Below are positions 54,178 through 63,295 of a stretch of 64,000 bases of DNA, piece after piece. The translations under genes and the position numbers were made by a program. The notes under the pieces are model-generated. The model had not been told where the DNA came from and made no database searches. It worked only from the letters and a program-made list of their open reading frames with translations. Source of the DNA: Nitrosomonas sp. (lineage in GTDB: Bacteria; Pseudomonadota; Gammaproteobacteria; Burkholderiales; Nitrosomonadaceae). Position 1 is the stretch's first letter, and every line of letters starts with the position of its first letter. The stretch lies in contig JADJES010000001.1 in assembly GCA_016708955.1 (NCBI GenBank), positions 434,001 to 498,000 on the forward strand, read 5' to 3'.

Positions 54178-55320
54178 ATGTACAGACTCTGGTTGATTTT
54201 TGCACAAACGGCAACAGTATTGCTGGCTATTTTTTTTGTGGTCTCTACGCTACGGCCTGAATTGCTTCCCTGGAAACCCCGGGGAGAAATCGTGATGGTC
54301 AAAGAAGCCGAACCCGTCGTTGATACGGAAAGACCAGACAGTTATTCCAAGGCGGCCGAGATAGCTATGCCGTCCGTTGTCAACATTTTCACCCGTAAAG
54401 AAATAAAAGAAGAGCCTTCTCATCCGTTGCTGAATGATCCCATGTTTCGCAGATTCTTTGGTGAACAATCTGAAACCAAAGCGCGCCGTACATCCAGCCT
54501 GGGTTCTGGCGTGATTGTCAGTCCTAATGGCTATATATTGACCAATCATCATGTGGTGGAAGCTGCGGATGAAGTTGAAATTGCCTTGGTCGACGGTAGA
54601 AAAGCCAAAGCGAGCATTATCGGCTCAGATCCCGAAACAGATCTGGCAGTGCTGAAGATAAAACTGAAAGAATTACCTGCCATTACTTTTGGCCAATCAC
54701 AACAAGTTAAAGTGGGGGATGTGGTGCTTGCAGTAGGAAATCCCTTTGGCGTCGGGCAAAGTGTTACCATGGGTATAGTCAGCGCAATGAGCCGGAGCCG
54801 GGTTGGGATTAATACTTTTGAAGATTTTATTCAAATCGACGCGGCAATCAATCCGGGTAACTCGGGAGGGGCGCTGACCGATACGTCGGGAAATTTGATC
54901 GGTATAAATACAGCGATTTATTCCAGCACCGGTGGTTCACTGGGCATTGGTTTCGCCATTCCTATTCATGTTGCTAAACAGGTCATGGAGCAAATTATCC
55001 AGTCCGGCAGCGTGACTCGAGGCTGGTTAGGTGTCAGCATGCAGGATATGACACAGGACATGGCAGAATCATTTGGTCTGGATAATCCAATAGGGTCCTT
55101 GGTAGCGAGCGTGCTCAGAGATGGTCCGGCAGACAAGGCGGGCATCAAACCAGGCGATATCATCATAGCTGTCGAAGGTAAGCCGATGAAGAATTCATCA
55201 GACATGCTTAATCGGGTTGCGGCGTTGTCGCCCAATGACAAGGTTGCGGTCACTGTGATCCGCAATAAGCAGGAAAAAACAATCCAAGTCAAAGTAGGTA
55301 TACGGCCTAAACAACAGTAA
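54178..55320 (+). CDS. HtrA-family periplasmic serine protease (DegS/AlgW-like)
   Basis: A 380-residue S1C serine protease with an uncleaved N-terminal membrane anchor (about 7-24). The catalytic triad is His in LTNHHVVEAADE, Asp in DPETDLAVLKI and Ser in NPGNSGGALTD. One PDZ domain follows (GWLGVSMQDMTQDMAESFGL ... GIKPGDIIIAVEGKP). The single PDZ and anchor fit DegS/AlgW, which start the sigma-E proteolytic cascade, but a general quality-control role is possible. TTG 54175 precedes the ATG; the latter is chosen. Confidence 0.9.
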   Translation: MYRLWLIFAQTATVLLAIFFVVSTLRPELLPWKPRGEIVMVKEAEPVVDTERPDSYSKAAEIAMPSVVNIFTRKEIKEEPSHPLLNDPMFRRFFGEQSETKARRTSSLGSGVIVSPNGYILTNHHVVEAADEVEIALVDGRKAKASIIGSDPETDLAVLKIKLKELPAITFGQSQQVKVGDVVLAVGNPFGVGQSVTMGIVSAMSRSRVGINTFEDFIQIDAAINPGNSGGALTDTSGNLIGINTAIYSSTGGSLGIGFAIPIHVAKQVMEQIIQSGSVTRGWLGVSMQDMTQDMAESFGLDNPIGSLVASVLRDGPADKAGIKPGDIIIAVEGKPMKNSSDMLNRVAALSPNDKVAVTVIRNKQEKTIQVKVGIRPKQQ

Positions 55321-55359
55321 TCGCATTCAAGAAAACAAATCTGAAGCAAACTAAAATTT

Positions 55360-57012
55360 ATGAAGAATCTATTACCAGCTAACGGATTTTTATCCGTGAT
55401 TGCCCAATGGTTTAGCGCTAATATTCTTGCATTAGGACGTGAAATGCGGCTGTCTTATTTGCCGCCGCTGATGGTTTATGTTGCTGCAGGTATTTCCGGT
55501 CTGACAGGTATTGTTGGCACATTCTACGTGAAGGAAAAGCTTGGTCTTTCCGCCGAATTTCTAGCCATGCTTGGATTCTGGATGATGTTGCCGTGGGCGC
55601 TAAAAATGCCTTTGGGTCATTTGGTCGATCTGGTATGGCGTTGGAAAGGTTTGCTGGTGTATCTAGGGGCCAGTTTGATTATGCTGAGCTTGCTGATTAT
55701 GATCGGATTGCTTGGGCATACCGAAGCCATGGCTGCCATGGCTTCGGTTGAAACTTGGTTTGTGATATCAGCTTTACTGGCACCAATCGGTTATGTTTTA
55801 CAGGATGTGGTGGCAGATGCCATGACCGTTGAAGCAGTGCCGCGTGTCGATGAGAATGGTCAGAAGCTGGATCCGGATAAACGGAAATTGATGCATGTCA
55901 CCATGCAAACCTTGGGGCGTGTCGCGATTATAGGTGGTGGTGTGCTCGTATCCATCGCCAATGTTTTTATACTGCGCGATGCGGGTGCGCTGCCAGAGGC
56001 TGAAAAAGAAGCTGTTTACTTATTTGTTTATCAATTGGCATTAATTATTCCGCTGGTTTCTATTTTTGGCGTGGTCTTCGCATCTTGGTTACAGCGGCGT
56101 GACATGAAGCGCTTTCTTGCACAGGGTCATAGCCGGCAGGAAGCGGGTAAATTACTGGGTCTTCATTCGGAACCGCCATCCATTAACTGGTGGATTCTGG
56201 GTGGAGGATTAGTTTTTACTGTCCTGTCATTGGGCGTCGGTCTGAGCCGTATACCCGGTGGAGAAGAAATCGTATTTATTATTTCCATGACAATTGTTAT
56301 ATTTCTGATGTGGCGATTGACTGAAGAGCTTGAACCGGATGCGCGTAACGTGTTGGTCGGTACAGCCGTTATGATATTCGTATTTCGCGCGATTCCCGGG
56401 CCGGGTGCCGGTTCCACTTGGTGGATGATCGATACATTGGGCTTTGATCAGCAGTTTCTCGCCGTATTGTCTTTGGTTGGCGCCGTACTGACACTATTCG
56501 GTATGTTTATTTTCCGCCGCTTCATGGCTGAACGCTCGATTGCTTACATCATCGGCTTTCTTACCATCGTAGGTACCTTCCTTTCGGCGCCGATTATTGG
56601 CATGTATTTTGGTCTGCATGAGTGGACTGCTTCAGTAACGGAGGGTGTTGTCGATGCGCGTTTCATTGTGCTGATTGATACCGCACTGGAATCGCCGCTG
56701 GGCCAGATTGCCATGATTCCGATGCTGGCTTGGATTGCAAATTCCGCACCGGAAAAGCTTAAAGCTACTTTTTTTGCGGTGATGGCATCCTTTACGAACT
56801 TGGCCTTATCGGCTTCGCAACTGGGAACCAAGTATCTCAATCAGTTTTATGAAGTGAAACGCGAGGTGAAAGATATTGCCTCAGGTCAAGTGACTATTCC
56901 TGCAGACTATAGCGAGTTAGGGCATTTATTGATTACTGTTACAATTATTGGTTTTGTATTGCCGCTGATGACGATTCTGATCGTTAAACACTCACGCTTT
57001 CGTAACGCCTGA
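55360..57012 (+). CDS. BT1/MFS-type membrane transporter
   Basis: A 550-residue protein with 11-12 predicted transmembrane helices. The segment FWMMLPWALKMPLGHLVDLVWRWKGLLVYLGA resembles the loop 2-3 region of the folate-biopterin transporter (BT1) branch of the major facilitator superfamily. Later QDVVADAMTVEAVPRVDENG also fits. It starts 39 bp after the protease gene on the same strand. Substrate unknown; folate or pterin is only a family hint. Confidence 0.7.
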   Translation: MKNLLPANGFLSVIAQWFSANILALGREMRLSYLPPLMVYVAAGISGLTGIVGTFYVKEKLGLSAEFLAMLGFWMMLPWALKMPLGHLVDLVWRWKGLLVYLGASLIMLSLLIMIGLLGHTEAMAAMASVETWFVISALLAPIGYVLQDVVADAMTVEAVPRVDENGQKLDPDKRKLMHVTMQTLGRVAIIGGGVLVSIANVFILRDAGALPEAEKEAVYLFVYQLALIIPLVSIFGVVFASWLQRRDMKRFLAQGHSRQEAGKLLGLHSEPPSINWWILGGGLVFTVLSLGVGLSRIPGGEEIVFIISMTIVIFLMWRLTEELEPDARNVLVGTAVMIFVFRAIPGPGAGSTWWMIDTLGFDQQFLAVLSLVGAVLTLFGMFIFRRFMAERSIAYIIGFLTIVGTFLSAPIIGMYFGLHEWTASVTEGVVDARFIVLIDTALESPLGQIAMIPMLAWIANSAPEKLKATFFAVMASFTNLALSASQLGTKYLNQFYEVKREVKDIASGQVTIPADYSELGHLLITVTIIGFVLPLMTILIVKHSRFRNA

Positions 57013-57234
57013 TTAACCCCGGTTCTATTCAATTTCTTCACAGACTGTATAGTCAAGTATCTGAAATATAGATGATTCATATGCGGCTAAATTAATTCCT
57101 GCTGAATCCGTTATCACTTTTGCCGGTGTGCATAGCGGTTCCGAGTTATGTATGCGGGTATTTTTTAATCTACAAAAACTGAAGCGCTTTTCATATTCTG
57201 TGCATCAGTATTTGTTTTTGCTAAAGGAGATGCT

Positions 57235-57522
57235 ATGAAAAAATTATTTTTTATTATGATTCTGTTATTTGCATTTACTGGTACTACATTTGCAGCTGTC
57301 AATATCAATACAGCTTCGCAAACTGAGCTGGAAGCTCTGCAAGGAATTGGTCCTGCCAAAGCAAAAGCGATCATTGAGTATCGTGAGAAAGTCGGTCTCT
57401 TTGCTTCGATAGATGATTTGGAAAAGGTCAGTGGTATTGGTTCTGGAACTGTCAAACAACTGCGTGATGTTGTTACCGTAGAAGGCGAGAAAAGTGCAGA
57501 GGCTCCAGCTAAACCGGAGTAA
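57235..57522 (+). CDS. ComEA-like helix-hairpin-helix protein
   Basis: A 95-residue exported protein with a signal peptide (1-21) and a ComEA-type double HhH domain: VNINTASQTELEALQGIGPA and KVSGIGSGTVKQLRDVVTVE. AAAGGAG precedes the ATG. Such proteins bind DNA in the periplasm during uptake in competent species; in many betaproteobacteria small versions exist whose role is unproven. A strong terminator follows. Confidence 0.88.
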   Translation: MKKLFFIMILLFAFTGTTFAAVNINTASQTELEALQGIGPAKAKAIIEYREKVGLFASIDDLEKVSGIGSGTVKQLRDVVTVEGEKSAEAPAKPE

Positions 57523-57538
57523 TGTTTTTGTTGTAGAT

Positions 57539-57580
57539 TAAAAAACCCCTTCTGAAGAAAATTCAGAAGGGGTTTTTATT
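57539..57580 (+). terminator. Rho-independent terminator after the comEA-like gene
   Basis: AAAAACCCCTTCTGAA and TTCAGAAGGGGTTTTT form a nearly perfect 16-bp stem with a short loop, with T's at the end. Confidence 0.9.
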
Positions 57581-57654
57581 TGAATGTATTGCAGTGTTTC
57601 ATTGCAAGTCGCATGTGTGATAATCTCATACGGTCTATTATAAAATTTGCGTTC

Positions 57655-58542
57655 ATGTATAAAACGATTGAGAATTTTGTTGGTAATACGCCTTTAGTAA
57701 AACTTAAGCATCTGCCTGGCACAACCAGTAATGTCATCCTTGCTAAGCTCGAGGGTAATAATCCGGCCGGTTCGGTAAAAGACCGGCCGGCGTTGTCGAT
57801 GATTTCTCATGCGCAGCAACGTGGAGAAATTAAACCGGGCGATACGCTGATTGAAGCAACCAGTGGCAATACCGGTATCGCGCTGGCAATGGCTGCCGCA
57901 ATTATGGGTTATCGCATGGTATTGATCATGCCAGAGAATTTGAGTATAGAACGGCGGCAATCCATGAGCGCATACGGCGCAAAAATTATACTCACTCCAA
58001 AAGCAGGAAGTATGGAGCATGCGCGGGATTTAGCGGAGAAGATGCAGAATGAAGGACAAGGAATAATTCTTGATCAATTTGCTAATCCGGATAATCCTTT
58101 GGCGCATTACGAAGGTACGGCGCCAGAAATCTGGCGGGATACCCAAGGAAAGATTACACATTTTGTTAGTAGTATGGGAACTACCGGTACGATTATGGGT
58201 TGTGCGAGATTCTTTAAAGAACAGCGATCAACGATTAAGATTATTGGTGTGCAGCCGGAAGAGGGAGCGCAAATTCCAGGCATTCGCAAATGGTCCCCGG
58301 CTTACTTGCCTAAAATATATGACCCGAAACAGGTTGATGAATTGTTATACGTTTCTCAAAATGAAGCTGAAGACCTGACGCGACGGCTGGCCAGAGAAGA
58401 AGGAATTTTTGCAGGCATCTCATCAGGGGGTGCCTTGGCGGCTGCGTTAAGGATATCCGCTCAAGTTGAGAATGCGGTGATTGTGCTGATTGTTTGTGAC
58501 CGCGGCGATCGTTATTTGTCTACCGGGGTTTTTCCTGCTTAG
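57655..58542 (+). CDS. cysM: Cysteine synthase B (O-acetylserine sulfhydrylase)
   Basis: A 295-residue PLP enzyme starting MYKTIENFVGNTPLVKLKHL. The PLP lysine is in NPAGSVKDRPALSM, the phosphate-binding loop is TSGNTG, and SMGTTGTIMG and ISSGGALAAAL line the site. The length and VKDRPAL fit the CysM branch, which also takes thiosulfate. TATAAA at 57640 lies 10 nt before the ATG and there is no ribosome-binding site, so the message may be leaderless. An in-frame upstream start at 57580 lies in the terminator and is rejected. Confidence 0.92.
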   Translation: MYKTIENFVGNTPLVKLKHLPGTTSNVILAKLEGNNPAGSVKDRPALSMISHAQQRGEIKPGDTLIEATSGNTGIALAMAAAIMGYRMVLIMPENLSIERRQSMSAYGAKIILTPKAGSMEHARDLAEKMQNEGQGIILDQFANPDNPLAHYEGTAPEIWRDTQGKITHFVSSMGTTGTIMGCARFFKEQRSTIKIIGVQPEEGAQIPGIRKWSPAYLPKIYDPKQVDELLYVSQNEAEDLTRRLAREEGIFAGISSGGALAAALRISAQVENAVIVLIVCDRGDRYLSTGVFPA

Positions 58543-58855
58543 AGAAATTTGCACGGTAATTGGGCGTACTTTCAATTCTAAGTAACTGTGACAGGGAATT
58601 TGTTGCAATAAAGCTCAATCGTGTAACGTTTATAATTTATAATTTGCCTATCTGAGGCGGGATGTAAGAGAGCTGTCTGAGTTCATTATTAGACGTTCTA
58701 AGAATAAAGTATTCAGGATTGCATCAGATCGGCCTGTTGTCTTGTAGGTTTTCACATGGCACTGGAGCTGGTTAATAATGCACAGAATTCAGATTCTGTT
58801 AGTCGTCTTAATAAGATAAGCAAAGTATCAATACAATTTAGGTGTCCAGCGCGGA
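58543..58855. other. Intergenic stretch before the tol-pal operon
   Basis: About 310 bp that should hold the ybgC-tol promoter. A 37-codon frame (58756-58869) overlaps the ybgC start but has no ribosome-binding site or family features. No RNA gene recognised. Confidence 0.4.
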
Positions 58856-59266
58856 ATGTTAAACAATAGCTTTTCACTCCCTATTCGTGTCTATTATCAG
58901 GATACTGATGCGGGTGGCGTGGTATATCACTCAACATACCTGAATTTTATGGAGCGTGCACGCTATGAATGGCTCAGGGCATTGGAATTTAATGTCAATT
59001 CATTGACTGAAATTCATAAAATTTTGTTCATGGTGCGTTCGCTTGAAATTGAGTATTTCAAACCCGCAGTACTGGATGATTTATTGAACGTGACGGTAGC
59101 AGTTGCAGAGATAGGCAGGAGTCGTATCACGTTATCTCAGGAAATTTTATGCAACCATGCCAAGCTAGTGAGTGCCACGATTCATGTGGTGTGTGTCGGC
59201 GCAGAAAAACTCAAGCCAATGAGTGTCCCTGTGCCATTACGTGAGAAAATTGGGAAGTTCGCATGA
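58856..59266 (+). CDS. ybgC: Tol-Pal-associated acyl-CoA thioesterase YbgC
   Basis: A 136-residue hotdog-fold thioesterase with the 4-hydroxybenzoyl-CoA-type motif YYQDTDAGGVVYHSTYLNFM, in which the first Asp is catalytic, and ERARYEWLR. It hydrolyses acyl-CoA or acyl-ACP and starts the tol-pal operon in most Proteobacteria. Its stop overlaps the tolQ start by 4 nt (ATGA). Confidence 0.95.
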   Translation: MLNNSFSLPIRVYYQDTDAGGVVYHSTYLNFMERARYEWLRALEFNVNSLTEIHKILFMVRSLEIEYFKPAVLDDLLNVTVAVAEIGRSRITLSQEILCNHAKLVSATIHVVCVGAEKLKPMSVPVPLREKIGKFA

Positions 59267-59943
59267 GTACAACAGTAACACAAGACATGTCATTTCTTCA
59301 TCTGATCAGTAGTGCCAGTTTGCTGGTACAGCTGGTGATGTTGATTTTGGTATTGATTTCACTGTCATCGTGGTGGTTTATTTTTCGTAAATTATTCGTC
59401 ATCCGCTATGAAATAAAGAAAACAGATGAATTCGAAGATATTTTCTGGCGTGGTGTCGATTTGAATGCATTGCATCAACGCATCATAAGTTCACGTTATG
59501 AGTCAGGCAGCTTGGAGCGAATATTTGCTGCCGGTTTTGGTGAATTTAACAAGCATCCGGTCGGATCTGATCTTGACGCAGTGATGGAAAGTACCCGCAG
59601 AGCCATGCGCGCTACCTATCAACGGGAAATGGATTATCTGGAATCTCACTTGTCATTCCTGGCCACGGTTGGATCAGTCAGTCCCTATATTGGCTTGTTA
59701 GGCACCGTCTGGGGAATTATGAACTCTTTCCGCAGCTTATCCAGCGTTACGCAAGCGACCATTGCACATGTTGCACCGGGAATTGCGGAAGCCTTAATAG
59801 CAACAGCGATGGGATTGTTTGCGGCAATTCCGGCGGTAGTTGCTTATAACCGTTACGCCAGCAGAACGGATCAACTGGCAACACGATTTGAGAGCTTTAT
59901 GGAAGAATTATCCAATGTGTTGCAACGGCGAGCAGCCGAATAG
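59263..59943 (+). CDS. tolQ: TolQ inner-membrane protein
   Basis: A 226-residue MotA/TolQ/ExbB protein with three membrane helices (about residues 17-38, 136-158 and 170-192). The signature GSVSPYIGLLGTVWGIMNSF is in the second helix. With TolR it uses the proton gradient to energise TolA during division and outer-membrane constriction. Length and order are canonical. Confidence 0.96.
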   Translation: MSTTVTQDMSFLHLISSASLLVQLVMLILVLISLSSWWFIFRKLFVIRYEIKKTDEFEDIFWRGVDLNALHQRIISSRYESGSLERIFAAGFGEFNKHPVGSDLDAVMESTRRAMRATYQREMDYLESHLSFLATVGSVSPYIGLLGTVWGIMNSFRSLSSVTQATIAHVAPGIAEALIATAMGLFAAIPAVVAYNRYASRTDQLATRFESFMEELSNVLQRRAAE

Positions 59944-59962
59944 AAAGAATTGAGAGGATCTT

Positions 59963-60376
59963 ATGGCGCGTCGTGCCAAACATCGATTAATGAATGAGAT
60001 CAATGTGGTGCCGTACATTGATGTAATGCTGGTGCTGTTAATTATTTTTATGATTACAGCGCCGATGATTAACCATGGACAGATCGAGTTACCGCAAATT
60101 GGTAAATCTTTAGCGACACCAGTAGCGCCTCTGGAAGTGATCATTAAGGCAGATGGCAGCCTGACCTTGCGGGATCGTGCCAAAACAGCGGCAGAGCAGA
60201 AAGTAGACAGAAACCAATTGATTGAGGCCATTAAACAAAAGCAAGCGCAAAATGCTGAGCAACCGGTTGTGATTGCAGCTGACAAAAATGTGCGTTACGA
60301 AGAAGTGATTAAAGTAATGGATATTCTGCAGCAGAATCAAGTGCAGAAAGTGGGTTTGCTGGCTCAACAAAAATGA
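59963..60376 (+). CDS. tolR: TolR inner-membrane protein
   Basis: A 137-residue ExbD/TolR protein. One transmembrane helix near residues 15-36 contains the essential Asp (NVVPYIDVMLVLLIIFMITA), and the periplasmic domain ends KVGLLAQQK. It forms the ion-conducting pore with TolQ. GAGAGGA precedes the ATG. Confidence 0.96.
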   Translation: MARRAKHRLMNEINVVPYIDVMLVLLIIFMITAPMINHGQIELPQIGKSLATPVAPLEVIIKADGSLTLRDRAKTAAEQKVDRNQLIEAIKQKQAQNAEQPVVIAADKNVRYEEVIKVMDILQQNQVQKVGLLAQQK

Positions 60377-60386
60377 ACGATATGTA

Positions 60387-61403
60387 ATGAATGTGAGCGT
60401 CTTACGCAATTCATCCCCTTCCGAACCTAGAATATTATTGGCTGGTGTACTGGCGTTACTGGTACATCTTATTTTCGTTGCAATAATGATTTTTGGTTTG
60501 GATTGGAAGGACCATCCACCAGAAGGCATGGTTGTGGATATATGGACTGAGTTACCTAAACCTATCCAGGAACCAGTCAAAACTCAACCGCCCCCAAAGC
60601 AACTTAAACCAGTTCCAGAGCCCGTCAAGCCTAAACCGGAGCCGGAACCACCTAAACCGGAGCCATCCAAACCTGAACCAGCCAAACCAGAGCCGGTTAA
60701 GCCTGAACCAGTCAAACCTGTGCCACAGAAAGCAGTTGTGGAGCCGCCTGTAAAAAAACCCGATATCGCGTTGAAGCAGAAGCCTGACCCAATTAAAGAG
60801 ACTAAGCCGGATTTGGAAGAGCAAAAGAAAAAAGAACAAGAAAAAATTAAAGAGCAAGAAAGATTAAAAGAACTGGAGAAGCAGAAAGAACTTGAGAAAA
60901 AGAAAGAATTAGACAAACAGAAAGAGCTTGAAAAGCAGAAAGAATTAGACAAACAAAAGGAACTAGAAAAGCAGAAAGAAGTGGAAAAACAGAAGGAATT
61001 GCAGAAACAGAAAGAAAAAGAGCTGGCAGCACAACAGCAACGTGAGCGGGAAGCAAAAGCGCAGCGGGAAGCCGAAGCGCAACGCGCTGCACAACAAGCT
61101 GCGGCAAGGAATCAGGTAACGAATGAAATATCGAAATATAAAGCGCTGATTCTTGCCAAGATAAAGAGCCGAATCGTGATGCCGCCGGATTTGCCAGGTA
61201 ATCCGGTTGCTGAATTTAACGTTACGCTGCTTCCAGGCGGTGATATTCTCGATGTCCGGTTAAGTAAGAGTAGCGGGCACGCGGCGTTTGATAATGCAGT
61301 TGAGCGCGCAATCTTTTTGTCAAAACCATTACCGTTGCCGCCTGATCCTGCATTATTTAATGAATTTCGTAATTTGAATATTACGGTGCATTATCGCGAA
61401 TGA
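60387..61403 (+). CDS. tolA: TolA cell-envelope protein
   Basis: A 338-residue protein with the three TolA domains. The membrane anchor is ILLAGVLALLVHLIFVAIMI (about 13-34). Next comes a Pro/Glu/Lys-rich part with repeats of KPEP, then a long charged coiled coil of KELEKQKELDKQ repeats (about 135-245). The C-terminal domain (about 250-338) contains YKALILAKIKSRIVMPPDLP and LPGGDILDVRLSKSSGHAAF. It links inner and outer membranes through Pal and TolB. Repeat number in the middle domain varies between species. Confidence 0.95.
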   Translation: MNVSVLRNSSPSEPRILLAGVLALLVHLIFVAIMIFGLDWKDHPPEGMVVDIWTELPKPIQEPVKTQPPPKQLKPVPEPVKPKPEPEPPKPEPSKPEPAKPEPVKPEPVKPVPQKAVVEPPVKKPDIALKQKPDPIKETKPDLEEQKKKEQEKIKEQERLKELEKQKELEKKKELDKQKELEKQKELDKQKELEKQKEVEKQKELQKQKEKELAAQQQREREAKAQREAEAQRAAQQAAARNQVTNEISKYKALILAKIKSRIVMPPDLPGNPVAEFNVTLLPGGDILDVRLSKSSGHAAFDNAVERAIFLSKPLPLPPDPALFNEFRNLNITVHYRE

Positions 61404-61451
61404 TTGTTATAATCAATGAGGATTTTTTTGTTTTGTGAAAATTTAATACTT

Positions 61452-62750
61452 ATGTCAATACATCGGCTCAAACCTATTTATCGTGCGTTGATTCTGCTTT
61501 TATGTCTGATCAGCGCACCTGTGTTCGCTCAACTGAATATCGAGATTTTTGGTGGCGGAGCATCACGCATTCCTATTGCGATTGTTCCTTTTGCTGATGA
61601 AAATAAACTTCAACAAAGTATTACGCCAGTGATTAGTGCCGATTTGCAACGGACTGGTTTGTTTAAACTGGTGGATCCCGCTGGCCTGTCGCCGCACGCG
61701 CCTGTGGAAGTCGTGTATTCCGACTGGGCTAATCGTGGCGCTAATGCATTGGTAATTGGTCGTGTAGTACCGATATCCGGCGATCAGGTGGAAATTCAAT
61801 TCCGCCTGATGGATGTCGCAAAAAAATCACAGTTGACCGGATTGGCAATCACGGTTCCTACGGCACAATTGCGTATGGCGGCGCATCGTATTGCGGATGT
61901 TATCTACGAAGCATTGACGGGCGATGTTGGGGTATTCAGTACTCGTATTGCTTACGTGTTGAAACGCGGCAATAAGTATGCGCTTCAGGTCGCTGATGCG
62001 GATGGCTATAACGCACAATCCATCATTGAATATACGGAGCCGATTATTTCTCCTGCTTGGTCACCCGATGGCAGTCAATTGGCTTATGTTTCATTTGAGA
62101 ACAAAAAGCCGATTGTTTATGTGCAAAAATTAGCGACGCGTGAGCGTCGAGCGGTTGCCAGTTTTAAAGGCAGTAACAGCGCACCCGCCTGGTCTCCGGA
62201 TGGTAAAAAACTGGCTGTTGTATTGACTGGGCAAGGCGGATCGCAAATATTTCTGGTGAATGCTGATGGAAGTGGCTTGCAAAGATTAAGCAGAAGTTCT
62301 GGGATTGATACGGAACCAAATTTTTCACCTGATGGCCGATACATTTTATTTACTTCCGATCGTGGCGGCAGCCCGCAAATTTATCGAATGCCGGTAACCA
62401 ATACTGAAACCAGTAATGCTGAGCGGCTTACTTTCGAAGGCAGCTACAATGTCAGTCCGGATTATAGTCAAGATGGTAAAGGTTTTACTTTTATCCATAG
62501 GAACAATGGTCAGTTTAACGTAGCTGTTCAGGAAATTGGATCACGGCAGGTCCAGATACTGACAAACTCCAAATTTGATGAGTCGCCTAGTTTTGCGCCT
62601 AACGGTAAGATGATCTTATATGCAACTGAGATTAACGGGCATGGTATATTATCCGCAGTTTCCAGGGATGGACAGACAAGGCAGCATCTTTCAGTACAGA
62701 CAGGTGATATAAGAGAGCCGGCATGGGGTCCTTTACCAACTTGGAAGTAA
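61452..62750 (+). CDS. tolB: TolB periplasmic beta-propeller protein
   Basis: A 432-residue protein with signal peptide (about 1-26, ending APVFA), the N-terminal TolB domain (IPIAIVPFADENKLQQSITP) and a six-bladed propeller with repeats such as AWSPDGSQLAYVSFE, AWSPDGKKLAVVLTG and FSPDGRYILFTSDRGGSPQI. It binds Pal and is released by TolA. An ATG at 61416 would add 12 residues before the signal peptide; 61452 gives a normal one. Neither has a clear ribosome-binding site. Confidence 0.95.
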   Translation: MSIHRLKPIYRALILLLCLISAPVFAQLNIEIFGGGASRIPIAIVPFADENKLQQSITPVISADLQRTGLFKLVDPAGLSPHAPVEVVYSDWANRGANALVIGRVVPISGDQVEIQFRLMDVAKKSQLTGLAITVPTAQLRMAAHRIADVIYEALTGDVGVFSTRIAYVLKRGNKYALQVADADGYNAQSIIEYTEPIISPAWSPDGSQLAYVSFENKKPIVYVQKLATRERRAVASFKGSNSAPAWSPDGKKLAVVLTGQGGSQIFLVNADGSGLQRLSRSSGIDTEPNFSPDGRYILFTSDRGGSPQIYRMPVTNTETSNAERLTFEGSYNVSPDYSQDGKGFTFIHRNNGQFNVAVQEIGSRQVQILTNSKFDESPSFAPNGKMILYATEINGHGILSAVSRDGQTRQHLSVQTGDIREPAWGPLPTWK

Positions 62751-62774
62751 TATTTTAATTTAAAGGAGTTATAA

Positions 62775-63293
62775 ATGAGGAAATTATTAGGAATTTCATT
62801 GATTGTTCTGTTATCTGCTTGCGCCAGCCAAACCACGCAACCAGAAGTTGATGATCTCACCGCAGGTGCCGGTACCGGCTCGGAAGGTAGTGATTTGATG
62901 GGATCAGGTTCAGGCAGGCCCGGCTATTTCAGTCAACTGCAGGATCCTAATAGTATTTTGTCCCAGCGCAGTGTTTATTACGATTATGATAGTTACTCTG
63001 TTAAGAGTGAATACAGAGAGCTGGTGCTGTCTCATGCCAGGTTCTTGCGTGATAATTCGAGTGCCAGCGTAATTCTGCAAGGGAATACCGATGATCGTGG
63101 CAGTCGTGAATACAATCTGGCTTTAGGGCAGCGTCGTGCCGATAGCGTCAGAAATATGATGACCTTGGCTGGTGCACGCGATGAACAAATTGAATCTGTC
63201 AGCTTGGGTGAAGAAAAACCGCGTGCATTGGGACATAGTGAATCGGCATGGAGTCAGAATCGCCGCACAGATATTCTCTACCGGGGTGAATAA
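62775..63293 (+). CDS. pal: Peptidoglycan-associated lipoprotein Pal
   Basis: A 172-residue outer-membrane lipoprotein (lipobox LLSAC, cysteine 16) with a Gly/Ser-rich linker and an OmpA-like peptidoglycan-binding domain: VYYDYDSYSVKSEYRELVLS, GNTDDRGSREYNLALGQRRA and the final QNRRTDILYRGE. AAGGAG lies upstream. Normal length and order. Confidence 0.97.
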   Translation: MRKLLGISLIVLLSACASQTTQPEVDDLTAGAGTGSEGSDLMGSGSGRPGYFSQLQDPNSILSQRSVYYDYDSYSVKSEYRELVLSHARFLRDNSSASVILQGNTDDRGSREYNLALGQRRADSVRNMMTLAGARDEQIESVSLGEEKPRALGHSESAWSQNRRTDILYRGE

Positions 63294-63295
63294 AG

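Noticed and set aside
54105..54302. 66-residue N-terminal extension of the Nif3-like protein
   Set aside because: It runs antisense through the start of the HtrA-type gene, while ATG 54104 has AAGGAG and fits the family.
57580..57654. N-terminal extension of cysM
   Set aside because: It would start in the terminator of the preceding gene; all CysM proteins begin near MYKTIENF.
58756..58869. 37-codon frame before ybgC
   Set aside because: Overlaps the ybgC start, lacks a ribosome-binding site and any family feature.
60600..60720. DNA tandem repeat as a separate element in tolA
   Set aside because: It simply encodes the KPEP repeats of TolA domain II.
60580..61110. Long antisense frames opposite tolA
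   Set aside because: They mirror the low-complexity Pro/Lys repeats of TolA and have no start signals.
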